Shown here: piece by piece, positions 1-6,259 of the stretch
Layout: the number at the start of each line of letters is the position of its first letter
Numbering within the stretch: position 1 is the stretch's first letter
NCBI GenBank assembly: GCA_964398215.1
Contig: CAYNNP010000318.1
Coordinates: 1-6,303, forward strand
Length of the DNA: 6,303 nt
Direction of reading: 5' to 3'
Source: CAYNNP01 sp964398215
GTDB lineage: Bacteria > Planctomycetota > Planctomycetia > Pirellulales > Pirellulaceae
Notes under the pieces: generated by a model
The model's database searches: none
Told to the model about the DNA's origin: nothing
Seen by the model: the letters and a program-made list of their open reading frames with translations, nothing else
Program-made: the position numbers and the translations under genes

Positions 1-143
1 GAGTCGGGCTCTCAGGCCCAGAGAGGACCCTCCCCGGCCGCTACCGCGTCCGACCCTCCCGCAAACGGGAGGGTGAAGAACGAAAAACCGAATCGATAGG
101 CGACGCCCGAGGCTATATGCTGTTGCTGCTTCGCAGGTGGTTG
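1..143. other. Non-coding flank downstream of ribD
   Basis: No convincing coding region is seen on either strand before the ribD stop codon (TAA on the minus strand, 146-144). The stretch contains two direct copies of GACCCTCCC (26-34 and 52-60). The second forms the left arm of a perfect hairpin listed separately. The region is GC-rich on its left half and reads like a planctomycete intergenic spacer. Confidence 0.6.
53..74. repeat. Perfect 9-bp inverted repeat (hairpin)
   Basis: ACCCTCCCG (53-61) pairs perfectly with CGGGAGGGT (66-74) around the 4-nt loop CAAA. It lies about 70 nt past the ribD stop codon. Neither strand has a U-tract after the stem, so it is not a classical intrinsic terminator. 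It could still act as a factor-dependent 3' end or mRNA-stabilising structure for ribD, or it may be a copy of a dispersed intergenic palindrome. The pairing is certain; the function is unknown. Confidence 0.65.
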
Positions 144-1265
144 TTAGACCGTGGGCTCTACTTTTCTATACACCAGTCGGACATCGTCGCCGAATTGCTG
201 GACGGAATCTAAATTCCAGTCGCAGGCGTCTCGCACCATCGCCAGTCCTGTGCCAGCGATGGGGCCAGGAGCGCCTGTGCCTCCAAAGATCTTTGCGCCA
301 ATGTATACATGACACTCGTCCACCAATCCTTGATCCAAGAAGCTTCCCAAGACTTTGCCACCGCCTTCGATCATCACATTGGTTGCCTGTTGCGCTCCCA
401 GATGTTCGATAAGTGCTGTTGCCATTTCTTTGGCACTGTGCGTATCACAGCGCAGCAATTCTGTACCGCAGGCCTCCAGTCGATCTAGCTCATTTGTTTT
501 CGCGTTTGCTGAAGCCACCAGCAGCAACGGCGCTTGTTCAATGGTATTGATAAGATTGCAATCAAGTTCAGGTAAACTTTGATCACACAGTACAACCCGC
601 GTCGCGACCCGCTGACCTGGCGGGCGAGCTGTGAGAGTTGGATTGTCGGCTCGGACCGTTCCCATGCCAACGACAATCGCATCAACACGGCCGCGCAAAC
701 GATGGGCATCGCTGCGCGACTCTTGGCTGGTGATCCACTGGCTGTCGCCAGTTACAGTCGCGATCCGGCCATCAATTGTCATCGCCCATTTTGCAATCAC
801 ATACGGCCGCTTGGATTTGATGAGTTTCAAGTACGGTGCCACTAGCTGGGCAGCTTTCTCGCGCAGCAAACCAGTCTCAACGACGATACCCGCATCGCGT
901 AAATGCGCGATCCCACCACCATCGACTTTCGCGAACGGGTCTTCCATCGCAACTACCACTCGCTGAACACCCGCATCGATCAGTGCTTGGCTGCACGGCG
1001 GCGTTTTGCCATGATGGCAACAGGGTTCCAGGGTCACGTATGCTGTTGCGCCACGCAGGGATTCTGGATCGACCACGGACGTGATCGCGTTGACTTCCGC
1101 ATGTGCCTGGCCAAACTTTTCGTGATAGCCCTGGCCAATGATCTCCCCGCCTTTTGCCAGCACGCATCCTACCATCGGATTCGGCTCGACATGGCCTTCT
1201 CCGTGTTTGGCAGACTGCAAAGCCAATGACATGCATTGACGATCAAACTCTGGGTTGCTGGTCAT
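144..1265 (-). CDS. ribD: Bifunctional riboflavin biosynthesis protein RibD (deaminase/reductase)
   Basis: RibD carries out two successive cytosolic steps of riboflavin synthesis. It deaminates 2,5-diamino-6-ribosylamino-4(3H)-pyrimidinone 5'-phosphate, then reduces the ribosyl side chain with NADPH. The N-terminal deaminase (about residues 5-148) has NPMVG (29-33), the zinc site HAE (H55, catalytic E57) and PCCHHGKTPPC (81-91, ligands C82 and C91). The C-terminal reductase (about 153-370) has KWAMTIDGRIA (159-169), GDSQWIT (173-179), the GMGTVRADNPTL stretch (200-211) and EGGG (300-303). Its 373 residues match the usual family length, and no key residue is missing. The ATG is well supported because an in-frame TAA lies five codons upstream. 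No clear Shine-Dalgarno sequence precedes it. No other rib gene and no FMN riboswitch is visible next to it, so it appears to be a stand-alone gene. Confidence 0.97.
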   Translation of the reverse strand: MTSNPEFDRQCMSLALQSAKHGEGHVEPNPMVGCVLAKGGEIIGQGYHEKFGQAHAEVNAITSVVDPESLRGATAYVTLEPCCHHGKTPPCSQALIDAGVQRVVVAMEDPFAKVDGGGIAHLRDAGIVVETGLLREKAAQLVAPYLKLIKSKRPYVIAKWAMTIDGRIATVTGDSQWITSQESRSDAHRLRGRVDAIVVGMGTVRADNPTLTARPPGQRVATRVVLCDQSLPELDCNLINTIEQAPLLLVASANAKTNELDRLEACGTELLRCDTHSAKEMATALIEHLGAQQATNVMIEGGGKVLGSFLDQGLVDECHVYIGAKIFGGTGAPGPIAGTGLAMVRDACDWNLDSVQQFGDDVRLVYRKVEPTV

Positions 1266-1495
1266 GCGATGGCGTTTTTAGAGTGACCGAGATTTGGGCG
1301 TTTGCCGAAGGTCTTGATAACATCATTGGCTAGCGTGGCATGTTTTTGTGAGCCGCTGGCGCTAGCCACGGGCCTCGAAGGTTTGCGTTATCACCACAAG
1401 GCCCGCGGCTAGCGCCGTCGGCTCAGTAAATCAACAAACCGGCCACGGCTTGCGCTACGGCCTTTCAATCAAGGTCAACTACCGTGTCTGCAGCA
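1266..1495. other. Intergenic spacer rich in palindromic repeats
   Basis: This 230-bp gap separates the SEC-C gene from ribD, both on the minus strand. It holds a long imperfect inverted repeat (1349-1425). Shorter related pieces lie on either side: GGCTAGCG at 1328-1335, and a GCCACGGCTTGCGCTACGGC-like segment around 1442-1461. No FMN riboswitch consensus is recognisable upstream of ribD, and no convincing -35/-10 pair was found. Confidence 0.55.
1349..1425. repeat. Long imperfect inverted repeat between ribD and the SEC-C gene
   Basis: The arms at about 1349-1375 and 1399-1425 are 27 nt each and match at 24 positions. They share TGAGCCG, a perfect GGCGCTAGCC core and CGGGCCT. One of the three differences can form a G-U wobble in RNA on either strand. 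The apical loop is about 23 nt. Neither strand has a run of T after the stem, so it is not a standard rho-independent terminator. It lies 3' of the SEC-C gene and 5' of ribD. Its form resembles dispersed REP-like intergenic palindromes, which is an inference. Confidence 0.75.
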
Positions 1496-3658
1496 CTAGT
1501 CCATTCCGGGAACCCAGAGCTTGCTGCCGCCTTCGGAACTGTCGGGTGGCGGAGAAGAACCACCGCCGTCTGGCGTCCAGAGTTCTGAACCGCCGGCGGC
1601 TGGCGCGGCTTCGGGACCGGCCATGCCTGGCGACGGCCCTTGGCGTGGACTGCCATCCGGGCGAATCAATCCCAGCGACATCAACAATTGTTGCAGTTGG
1701 CCCATCACGTTTGGATCATTGCCGTGCTTGGTCGAAATTGTTTGTAGCGTTCTCTGAAACCCTTCGGTGTCACCAGCTTGCAATCGCAATGGAAGCTCGT
1801 TCAGCAACAACCCGGGTGCCGGAATGTTGTGCTCTTCCGAATACTTCATCGCAGCGTCAAGCAACTCCAATCGTTCTTCGATCGAATTCGAGGACTCTAC
1901 CAAATGCGTGTACGCATAAACCTTCAGCACCTTTTGATCGTCGGCAAGATCGGCTTCTAGCAACGCTTTTGCCGCATCACGCATGCAATTCGTAGACGAA
2001 ACCTGCTGAGCACGTTGCATAACGTACAGCAGACCAGGTGCCGAAAGCTCGCTGAGGTCCAAATTCCCCAGTTCTTCTGGCGTGATGTTTTGAAGGTCGT
2101 CATCGGTCAGCTTCATCGGAGGCGTGGATTCTATTTTGGCAAGTTCCTGGAGCTTGGCGACCAATCCTGGACAACGAGAAACGAGTCCGTCAAAGTTTGC
2201 AAAAATCAAAACCGCTGCCATTTTCTCCAGTTGCTTTGAGTCGTCATCGACAACTTCAGTCAACGACTTCCCGCCCAAGATCGGCAGTGCCAGAGACATG
2301 ACACGTTGTGGAATTCGCTTCACAGACATGTCGTTTTGCAACTTTTCCGCATCAGCAGGTTTGCCTTGGTAGCGAATCATCGCTGCTTGAGGCTGGGCAG
2401 CCAACAACAACGGCATCGCTTCGCCATCGGCTTCTGTAACTGTGGCACCATCAGCAACTTTGGAAATCAATGATTTGATCTCATCCGAATCGGATGCCGC
2501 AACATCCAAGATGTCGATACGCGCTGGACGATCAGTCGTTTTACCGTACAGAAAAACGATTGACTTTGCTTCGGGAACTTCGTCCACTGGTGGCAATGTT
2601 TCTAGCGACTCTGGTGGGTCGCGGTCCAACAGTTGGTAGCCCGCTCGAGGCGGCACAGACTCTTCTGATTCACGCATCTGCTGAACCATTTGGTTCGGCA
2701 GTGGCACTAATCGCGACTCTGCATCCATCGCAATCTGAACTTGTTCAGCGTCTTGGATTTCCGCTTGCAGCTTATGCGTCGGCAGGCTGAGTTGTGGAGT
2801 CCCGGGTTCCACCAACGCCGACATTGCTAGGCACCTTGCGCGAATCAAGTCGTCCAAGGATTCGCACTGCGAAAGTTTCTTGTAGAGATCGGATTGCTTT
2901 TCTGCATCGCCGCGCCAAACAGCGCAAACCAGCAAGCCTTGCAGTACCGCTGGCTCGAAAGGAGCAACTCGCTGCAGCGACTCTAGTTTTGATTGTGCGA
3001 GAGATACTTTGTTGCTTTGCAAAAGCCCTGATGCTTCGTCGTATCGTTCGAGCCATTCAACATCGGTCGGCCGTTCAACAAACTCTACTAGCGACTTGAT
3101 CAGTTGATTCACGTTGGGCGAGCCGTGAACCTGTTTCAGAACTGCCATCGACGCTTGCGATCCATCGTAGCCTTCGGCGACAGCGCCAAGCCGTGCGTAC
3201 TCCAAAGCCGACAAGTAGTTTCCGCTTTGCGCCAATGCCAACGACAACATCCCTGCCACATCCAGCAAGAATGCGTCGACATCACGGCCGCTTTCTGTCA
3301 AAGCATTCAATAGCGATTCGGTTGCTTTCGGAATGTCATCCTTAAACAAGCAAGCTGCTGCGCGCTGTGTTAACGCAAGTGGATTGCTGGGCTGAAGTCG
3401 AATGAACCGTTCAGCGTTCTCAGCAAGTGCCTCATGTTCGCGGAGAGAGATCTGTAGGCGCCCACGGATTGCCAGTGCCCAAGCGGCGTCGGGGTGCTCG
3501 GCCAACAGAGTCGACAGTTGATCCATCGCAGGGACGATTTGTCCGCCTTCGACCATCTTCATGACTCGATCCATCTCGTGAACCGAATCCTTGCATTTAC
3601 AGAACTTGATTTTCTTGCCGCTGCCACATGGGCAGACAGCGTAGGTATCGACGCTCAT
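1496..3658 (-). CDS. SEC-C motif protein with TPR-like helical body, function unknown
   Basis: This is a 720-residue protein of unknown function, probably cytosolic because no signal peptide or membrane segment is visible. It opens with a SEC-C-like zinc motif, CPCGSGKKIKFC (9-20) followed by K21 and C22. The spacing is C-x-C-x8-C-x-C, rather than the usual adjacent C-C or C-H pair at the end. Residues about 30-125 form TPR-like helical pairs (for example MDQLSTLLAEHPDAAWALAIRG, then a similar unit ending RLQPSNPLAL), and about 200-260 look similar. An acidic linker (330-365) leads to a second, apparently folded part (about 366-510). A mostly helical region follows (520-662), then a Gly/Pro/Ser tail from about 668. 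The tail carries GGSELWTP (689-696) and GGSKLWVP (710-717). SEC-C zinc motifs are known in SecA and many uncharacterised proteins. The ATG is chosen because the SEC-C motif follows at once; no good Shine-Dalgarno sequence is seen. No neighbour suggests a pathway. Confidence 0.88.
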   Translation of the reverse strand: MSVDTYAVCPCGSGKKIKFCKCKDSVHEMDRVMKMVEGGQIVPAMDQLSTLLAEHPDAAWALAIRGRLQISLREHEALAENAERFIRLQPSNPLALTQRAAACLFKDDIPKATESLLNALTESGRDVDAFLLDVAGMLSLALAQSGNYLSALEYARLGAVAEGYDGSQASMAVLKQVHGSPNVNQLIKSLVEFVERPTDVEWLERYDEASGLLQSNKVSLAQSKLESLQRVAPFEPAVLQGLLVCAVWRGDAEKQSDLYKKLSQCESLDDLIRARCLAMSALVEPGTPQLSLPTHKLQAEIQDAEQVQIAMDAESRLVPLPNQMVQQMRESEESVPPRAGYQLLDRDPPESLETLPPVDEVPEAKSIVFLYGKTTDRPARIDILDVAASDSDEIKSLISKVADGATVTEADGEAMPLLLAAQPQAAMIRYQGKPADAEKLQNDMSVKRIPQRVMSLALPILGGKSLTEVVDDDSKQLEKMAAVLIFANFDGLVSRCPGLVAKLQELAKIESTPPMKLTDDDLQNITPEELGNLDLSELSAPGLLYVMQRAQQVSSTNCMRDAAKALLEADLADDQKVLKVYAYTHLVESSNSIEERLELLDAAMKYSEEHNIPAPGLLLNELPLRLQAGDTEGFQRTLQTISTKHGNDPNVMGQLQQLLMSLGLIRPDGSPRQGPSPGMAGPEAAPAAGGSELWTPDGGGSSPPPDSSEGGSKLWVPGMD

Positions 3659-3919
3659 CAGTGACGTATGCCAATATATTTTGGGGGCGAGTGCCGCAGT
3701 ATTCGCGGTGGAAGTCGTGAATTTACCACGCGGGCAATGTTCCCCAACCCCAAAAGACGCCCAACGCCGACAACTGGACGCAAAAAACCGCAGCGTGTCC
3801 TGTCAAACCAAATGCCACTGCATCTTTCGGCGGTGCTTTTCATTGGGATCACGGGGTGCGCTGCGCGACCCCGGTCTATGATGTTTAAAGAGCTTCGCTG
3901 TTGGGCGTCATGTGATGCC
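3659..3919. other. Intergenic spacer upstream of the SEC-C gene
   Basis: This 261-bp gap lies between two minus-strand genes. It contains a GC-rich hairpin (3852-3873), listed separately. An AT-rich stretch AATATATT (3673-3680) reads TATATT on the minus strand, 14 nt before the SEC-C start codon, and could be a -10 element; no matching -35 was found. TTGACA occurs on the minus strand at 3806-3801, but no -10 follows at the proper distance. A 64-codon minus-strand reading frame here (GTG at 3852) is arginine-rich and judged non-coding. Confidence 0.45.
3852..3873. repeat. GC-rich hairpin downstream of the glycosyltransferase
   Basis: CGGGGT (3852-3857) pairs with ACCCCG (3868-3873). Inside it, GCG (3858-3860) pairs with CGC (3864-3866) around the loop CTG, leaving G3867 bulged. 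It lies about 50 nt beyond the glycosyltransferase stop codon on the minus strand and could mark that transcript's 3' end. It has no following U-tract, so it is not a canonical intrinsic terminator. Confidence 0.45.
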
Positions 3920-5017
3920 CTAAAGTTTTCGCCCAGCCACTTCGCTCAGAAGCGTCTCGTAAGCGTCTACCATTTTGTCCCAGCTGAATTTCTGGATCAC
4001 TTCGCGGCCTGTTTGCCCGATGGTTTCGCGGAGTTCGTCTTCGTTGATCAAACGGTTGATTCCCGTCGCAAGCTCTTCGACGCTGTTGCGCACAAGAATA
4101 CCATTCTTTTGATGCCTGATAATTGCTCTCGGTCCACTTTCGCAATCAACCGCAATGCTTGGGACACCCGCAGCCATCGCTTCCAGCAAAGCCGATGGAA
4201 ACCCCTCATAGCGGCTTGGCAAAGCGAAGACCGTTGCGGCAGCAACTTCGGGCCAGATCGGGTTGATCCAACCCGGCAACGAGACTCGACTTTTTAACTT
4301 CAAGTCGCGAACGATTTCTTCCAGCTCATCACGCATCGAACCTTCACCAACGATCCGCAAATTCCAATCAGGATTTTTTGTCGTCGCAATGTCGAAGGCG
4401 CGGATCAGACGATCAAACCCCTTTTCATATTCCAGCCGACCAACTCCGATAACACACCGTTCGGCCGATGCTGTATCACGGTCAGAAACAATGTCTGGAA
4501 AATCGACTGCCGACGGAATTACCACCACCGGGCGGCGGCTCATCGGTTGCAAATGCTTGGCAGCGGTATCGGTCAATGCAACGACTCGCGATGCCAGAGG
4601 GTACGCGCGACGTCTTGCCAAGTGCCACCAGTAATTCAATCGATGCTTGATCGGGTCGCTGCGTTCGCTAACAACGACTGGAATCCCCAGGCGGCGTGTC
4701 GCCAACAATGTGGAAATGTTGGTGCGATCACAGAACGAAAGTGTCACATCGGGACGCTCGCTACCAACGGTTTGCGAGATTGCATTCAGACGTTCTTTAT
4801 TGTTTGCAAGTTTCTGCCAGATGCCACGACTGCTGCGCATCAGGTTCAATGCAACACGTTTGACTCCGCCATCGACACAGTGTCGATCAGCGTCTCCGTC
4901 ATCCAGTGTTATTAAAGTGACACGATGGTCCCGCTGACAAAGCCTGGAAACGAGGCCTGCCATCACACGTTCGGCGCCACCGCCGTTCAGAGAATGAATG
5001 ATGCACGATATTTTCAC
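3920..5017 (-). CDS. GT4-family glycosyltransferase (GT-B fold)
   Basis: The product transfers a sugar from an activated donor, probably a nucleotide sugar, to an unidentified acceptor; related enzymes build exopolysaccharide, capsule or lipid-linked glycans. The N-terminal acceptor domain begins MKISCIIHSLNGGGAERVM, the usual opening with the glycine-rich loop (12-14). The C-terminal donor domain (about 185-355) has GVGRLEYEKGFDRLIRAF (191-208) and VGEGSMRDEL (223-232). It also has the retaining-enzyme E-x7-E motif, E271 and E279, within SRYEGFPSALLEAMAAGVP. The sequence GPRAII (295-300) resembles AmsD-like enzymes, but substrate cannot be assigned. Its 365 residues are typical of the family, and no signal peptide or transmembrane helix is seen. 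The start codon is GTG at 5017. No in-frame ATG lies close upstream, and the N-terminus aligns well with the family pattern. No other polysaccharide gene is in the window, so it is an orphan here. Confidence 0.93.
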   Translation of the reverse strand: MKISCIIHSLNGGGAERVMAGLVSRLCQRDHRVTLITLDDGDADRHCVDGGVKRVALNLMRSSRGIWQKLANNKERLNAISQTVGSERPDVTLSFCDRTNISTLLATRRLGIPVVVSERSDPIKHRLNYWWHLARRRAYPLASRVVALTDTAAKHLQPMSRRPVVVIPSAVDFPDIVSDRDTASAERCVIGVGRLEYEKGFDRLIRAFDIATTKNPDWNLRIVGEGSMRDELEEIVRDLKLKSRVSLPGWINPIWPEVAAATVFALPSRYEGFPSALLEAMAAGVPSIAVDCESGPRAIIRHQKNGILVRNSVEELATGINRLINEDELRETIGQTGREVIQKFSWDKMVDAYETLLSEVAGRKL

Positions 5018-5212
5018 AATTCGATTATATGAATTGGAGCGGTTATGCGGGATGGATGGACTGGCAAGACAACATTTAAATCAGCGAATAACTCTGATTG
5101 AATGGTTGAACGGCTTGGGATTCCGTGTAGCTTGGAATTTGCACAAAGGGGGACAGTTTTTGGCGTCAAATTCACTTTTGATCATTTTATCCCCTCCCAT
5201 CGAGTAAAAGAC
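5018..5212. other. Divergent intergenic region
   Basis: This 195-bp region separates the minus-strand glycosyltransferase from the plus-strand secreted-protein gene and must hold at least one promoter for each. Apart from the minus-strand TATAAT, no good promoter pair was found. Weak plus-strand possibilities are TTGAAC (5106-5111) and the AT-rich stretch around 5177-5190. An in-frame ATG at 5102 would extend the secreted protein by 37 residues, but this would bury its signal peptide. Confidence 0.4.
5024..5029 (-). promoter_or_regulatory. Candidate -10 element (TATAAT) of the glycosyltransferase gene
   Basis: On the minus strand a perfect TATAAT (5029-5024) is followed by only six bases, CGAATT, before the GTG start. 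Transcription from it would begin at or next to the GTG, giving a leaderless or nearly leaderless mRNA, which agrees with the lack of a Shine-Dalgarno sequence. No recognisable -35 hexamer lies 16-18 bp upstream (that region reads TCCCGC), so this may be a chance match in AT-rich DNA. Confidence 0.35.
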
Positions 5213-5671
5213 ATGAAACGGTTTTTGGTCATTTGCCTATTTGCGTTCGGCGCCATGGCAATTTCGGCAGACGATGCACAGGCTCAGCAAGGCTTTTCGG
5301 GTTTTGCACCTTTTGGATTCTACCAACCATATGGTGCTCGCTATTCCAATTTCTTGCCCACGCCTCCTTACTTTGCTACAAACCCTCCAGTTTACTACGG
5401 AGCGCGGTATGCCCGTCCGTATGGCTTGAGCCCCTTTGCCTCTCCGCCATTGGCAAACGCTCCAAACAGCTACCGTGGTCGCCCATTGCCCTCATTCTAC
5501 CAACCAAGCCGGCCGGTTGGTGGCTGTTGCCAGAATCCGTACCTTACGGATGCAACGCCTTTGAAAGAAGAAGATCAGATTGCGTTCTCGGCTGCCCCAG
5601 CAAAAGGCCCGATGCGAAACAATCCGTTTGTGCCAGAATCAATTCAGACGCTGGTGAGCGAGATTCACTGA
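5213..5671 (+). CDS. Small secreted Pro/Tyr/Phe-rich protein, function unknown
   Basis: I do not recognise a family for this 152-residue protein. It begins with a classical Sec signal peptide: MKR, a hydrophobic core (about 4-18), and a probable cleavage after AQA (22-24), giving a mature protein of about 128 residues. There is no lipobox. The first two-thirds of the mature part is rich in proline, tyrosine, phenylalanine, glycine and asparagine, with repeated words FYQP (36-39 and 95-98) and YGARY (40-44 and 62-66). A Cys-Cys pair sits at 105-106. The C-terminal 40 residues are more ordinary and charged, with NNPFVPES at 136-143. It is probably exported to the periplasm or surface, perhaps as a structural or cell-envelope protein, but this is inference. 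The start at 5213 is preferred over ATG 5102 because it places the signal peptide at the N-terminus. Only a weak GAG precedes it. A strong terminator follows 35 nt after the stop, so it is probably monocistronic. Confidence 0.85.
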   Translation: MKRFLVICLFAFGAMAISADDAQAQQGFSGFAPFGFYQPYGARYSNFLPTPPYFATNPPVYYGARYARPYGLSPFASPPLANAPNSYRGRPLPSFYQPSRPVGGCCQNPYLTDATPLKEEDQIAFSAAPAKGPMRNNPFVPESIQTLVSEIH

Positions 5672-5705
5672 TCGCGTTTTGCACAAGTTGATTGGCAACA
5701 TCATG

Positions 5706-5733
5706 AGCCCTGGCGAAAGTCAGGGCTTTTTTT
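5706..5733 (+). terminator. Rho-independent terminator of the secreted-protein gene
   Basis: AGCCCTG (5706-5712) pairs perfectly with CAGGGCT (5721-5727) around an 8-nt loop, and a run of seven T (5727-5733) follows directly. It lies 35 nt after the stop codon at 5671. In the minus direction the stem is not followed by T, so it should not terminate the convergent WYL-like gene. Confidence 0.92.
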
Positions 5734-5742
5734 GTTTCTGAG

Positions 5743-6021
5743 TTAAACCAAGCAGGTTTCCATTGTCGCAACACTGAATTCTTGCATCGGCATTGGCATC
5801 AAGACTGCTGTAGCCGGAATAAGCTTCACATCTTCACATCGATCCAGGTAGAACTGGCGAGGCTCTTCGCGGCACAAGCACAGTCCTAAAAAACGAACGC
5901 CTCCAACGAAGCGAATCGGGCTGACAACTCGACGAGTCCGATTGCCTTTTGAATCCACGTAAGTCATTTCAATTACGTAGCGGTCACTGTCTTGCATTGC
6001 GCGGCGGAGTGTAGATTTCAT
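5743..6021 (-). CDS. Small free-standing WYL-like domain protein
   Basis: The 92-residue product resembles little more than a WYL-type ligand-binding domain. It reads IEMTYVDSKGNRTRRVVSP (17-35), then IRF, RFLGLCLCREE (43-53) and FYLDRCEDVKL (57-67). This follows the WYL order of strand, turn, R-x-V-x-P, hydrophobic strand, and F-x-L-D-R. The WYL triad itself appears as RFL. WYL domains in larger proteins sense nucleotides or nucleic acid and often follow an HTH, but no HTH, membrane segment or signal peptide is visible here. The function is therefore unknown. The ATG at 6021 is preferred because AAGGA (6035-6031) lies 9 nt upstream. ATG 6045 (100 residues) is a good alternative, while a TTG at 6120 would add an unlikely hydrophobic extension. 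The gene faces the secreted-protein gene. The WYL assignment is by eye only. Confidence 0.68.
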   Translation of the reverse strand: MKSTLRRAMQDSDRYVIEMTYVDSKGNRTRRVVSPIRFVGGVRFLGLCLCREEPRQFYLDRCEDVKLIPATAVLMPMPMQEFSVATMETCLV

Positions 6022-6030
6022 CAATTGGTT

Positions 6031-6035
6031 TCCTT
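6031..6035 (-). promoter_or_regulatory. Ribosome binding site deciding the WYL-like gene start
   Basis: AAGGA on the minus strand (6035-6031) is 9 nt before ATG 6021. It is the best Shine-Dalgarno match among the genes of this window. It favours 6021 over the upstream ATG at 6045, whose own leader has only a weaker GGACAGAG. Confidence 0.45.
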
Positions 6036-6148
6036 GTGCTGTCATTTGCTCTGTCCAACACAGTATTGGTATCAACGGTGACAAGTCCGGTCCCAAGCCG
6101 AAAAAAAACGCCAAAACCAAGTGTAAACAGCAATTCAGCCCCGTGGCG

Positions 6149-6167
6149 CAGCGTGCGTTTCACGCTG
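6149..6167. repeat. Perfect 7-bp hairpin near the right edge
   Basis: CAGCGTG (6149-6155) pairs perfectly with CACGCTG (6161-6167) around the loop CGTTT. It lies upstream of the WYL-like gene. There is no U-tract directly after it on either strand, so a classical terminator is not supported. On the minus strand a T8 run (6108-6101) occurs about 40 nt later, too far away to belong to the stem. Confidence 0.55.
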
Positions 6168-6217
6168 AGTCAAACCGAATCTTGGGTAGTCCAGTTCGTT
6201 TTGGGGTAGCGGAACTG

Positions 6218-6259
6218 ACCAACCAAACCACGGATGAACACAACTGCTTGGTTTTTGGT
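6218..6259. repeat. Interrupted inverted repeat (ACCAA/AACCA against TGGTT/TTGGT)
   Basis: ACCAA (6218-6222) and AACCA (6226-6230) can pair with TTGGT (6255-6259) and TGGTT (6249-6253). This forms a 10-bp stem with a small internal loop and an 18-nt apical loop. The DNA is low in complexity here, so chance pairing is possible. Confidence 0.3.

Noticed and set aside
1266..1348. FMN riboswitch upstream of ribD
   Set aside because: None of the conserved RFN-element segments is recognisable; the region holds only repeat-like sequence.
1450..1995. 181-codon plus-strand frame
   Set aside because: It is antisense to the SEC-C gene, rich in Arg, Cys and Ser, and has no domain; it is a shadow of the real gene.
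3781..3806. Promoter with TTGACA (minus strand, 3806-3801)
   Set aside because: At 16-18 bp spacing there is no -10-like hexamer; the position reads TTGCGT.
3658..3852. 64-codon minus-strand frame whose TGA overlaps the SEC-C ATG (TGATG), as if translationally coupled
   Set aside because: It starts at GTG inside a hairpin, is arginine-rich with no recognisable domain, has no ribosome binding site, and looks like translated intergenic DNA.
3668..4297. 209-codon plus-strand frame
   Set aside because: Most of it is antisense to the glycosyltransferase, which has all its family motifs; no independent support.
5102..5212. N-terminal extension of the secreted protein from ATG 5102
   Set aside because: It would place 37 residues before a textbook signal peptide; the start at 5213 is far more plausible.
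5706..5733. Bidirectional terminator serving both convergent genes
   Set aside because: The T-run follows the stem only on the plus strand; on the minus strand the stem is preceded by A's and followed by mixed sequence.
6022..6120. N-terminal extension of the WYL-like protein from TTG 6120
   Set aside because: It uses a rare start codon, the added sequence is unlike the family pattern, and better ATG starts exist at 6045 and 6021.
6101..6167. Minus-strand intrinsic terminator made of the 6149-6167 hairpin and the T8 run at 6108-6101
   Set aside because: About 40 nt separate stem and T-run; an alternative CGCCA/TGGCG stem next to the T-run has only 5 bp and a loop of about 30 nt.
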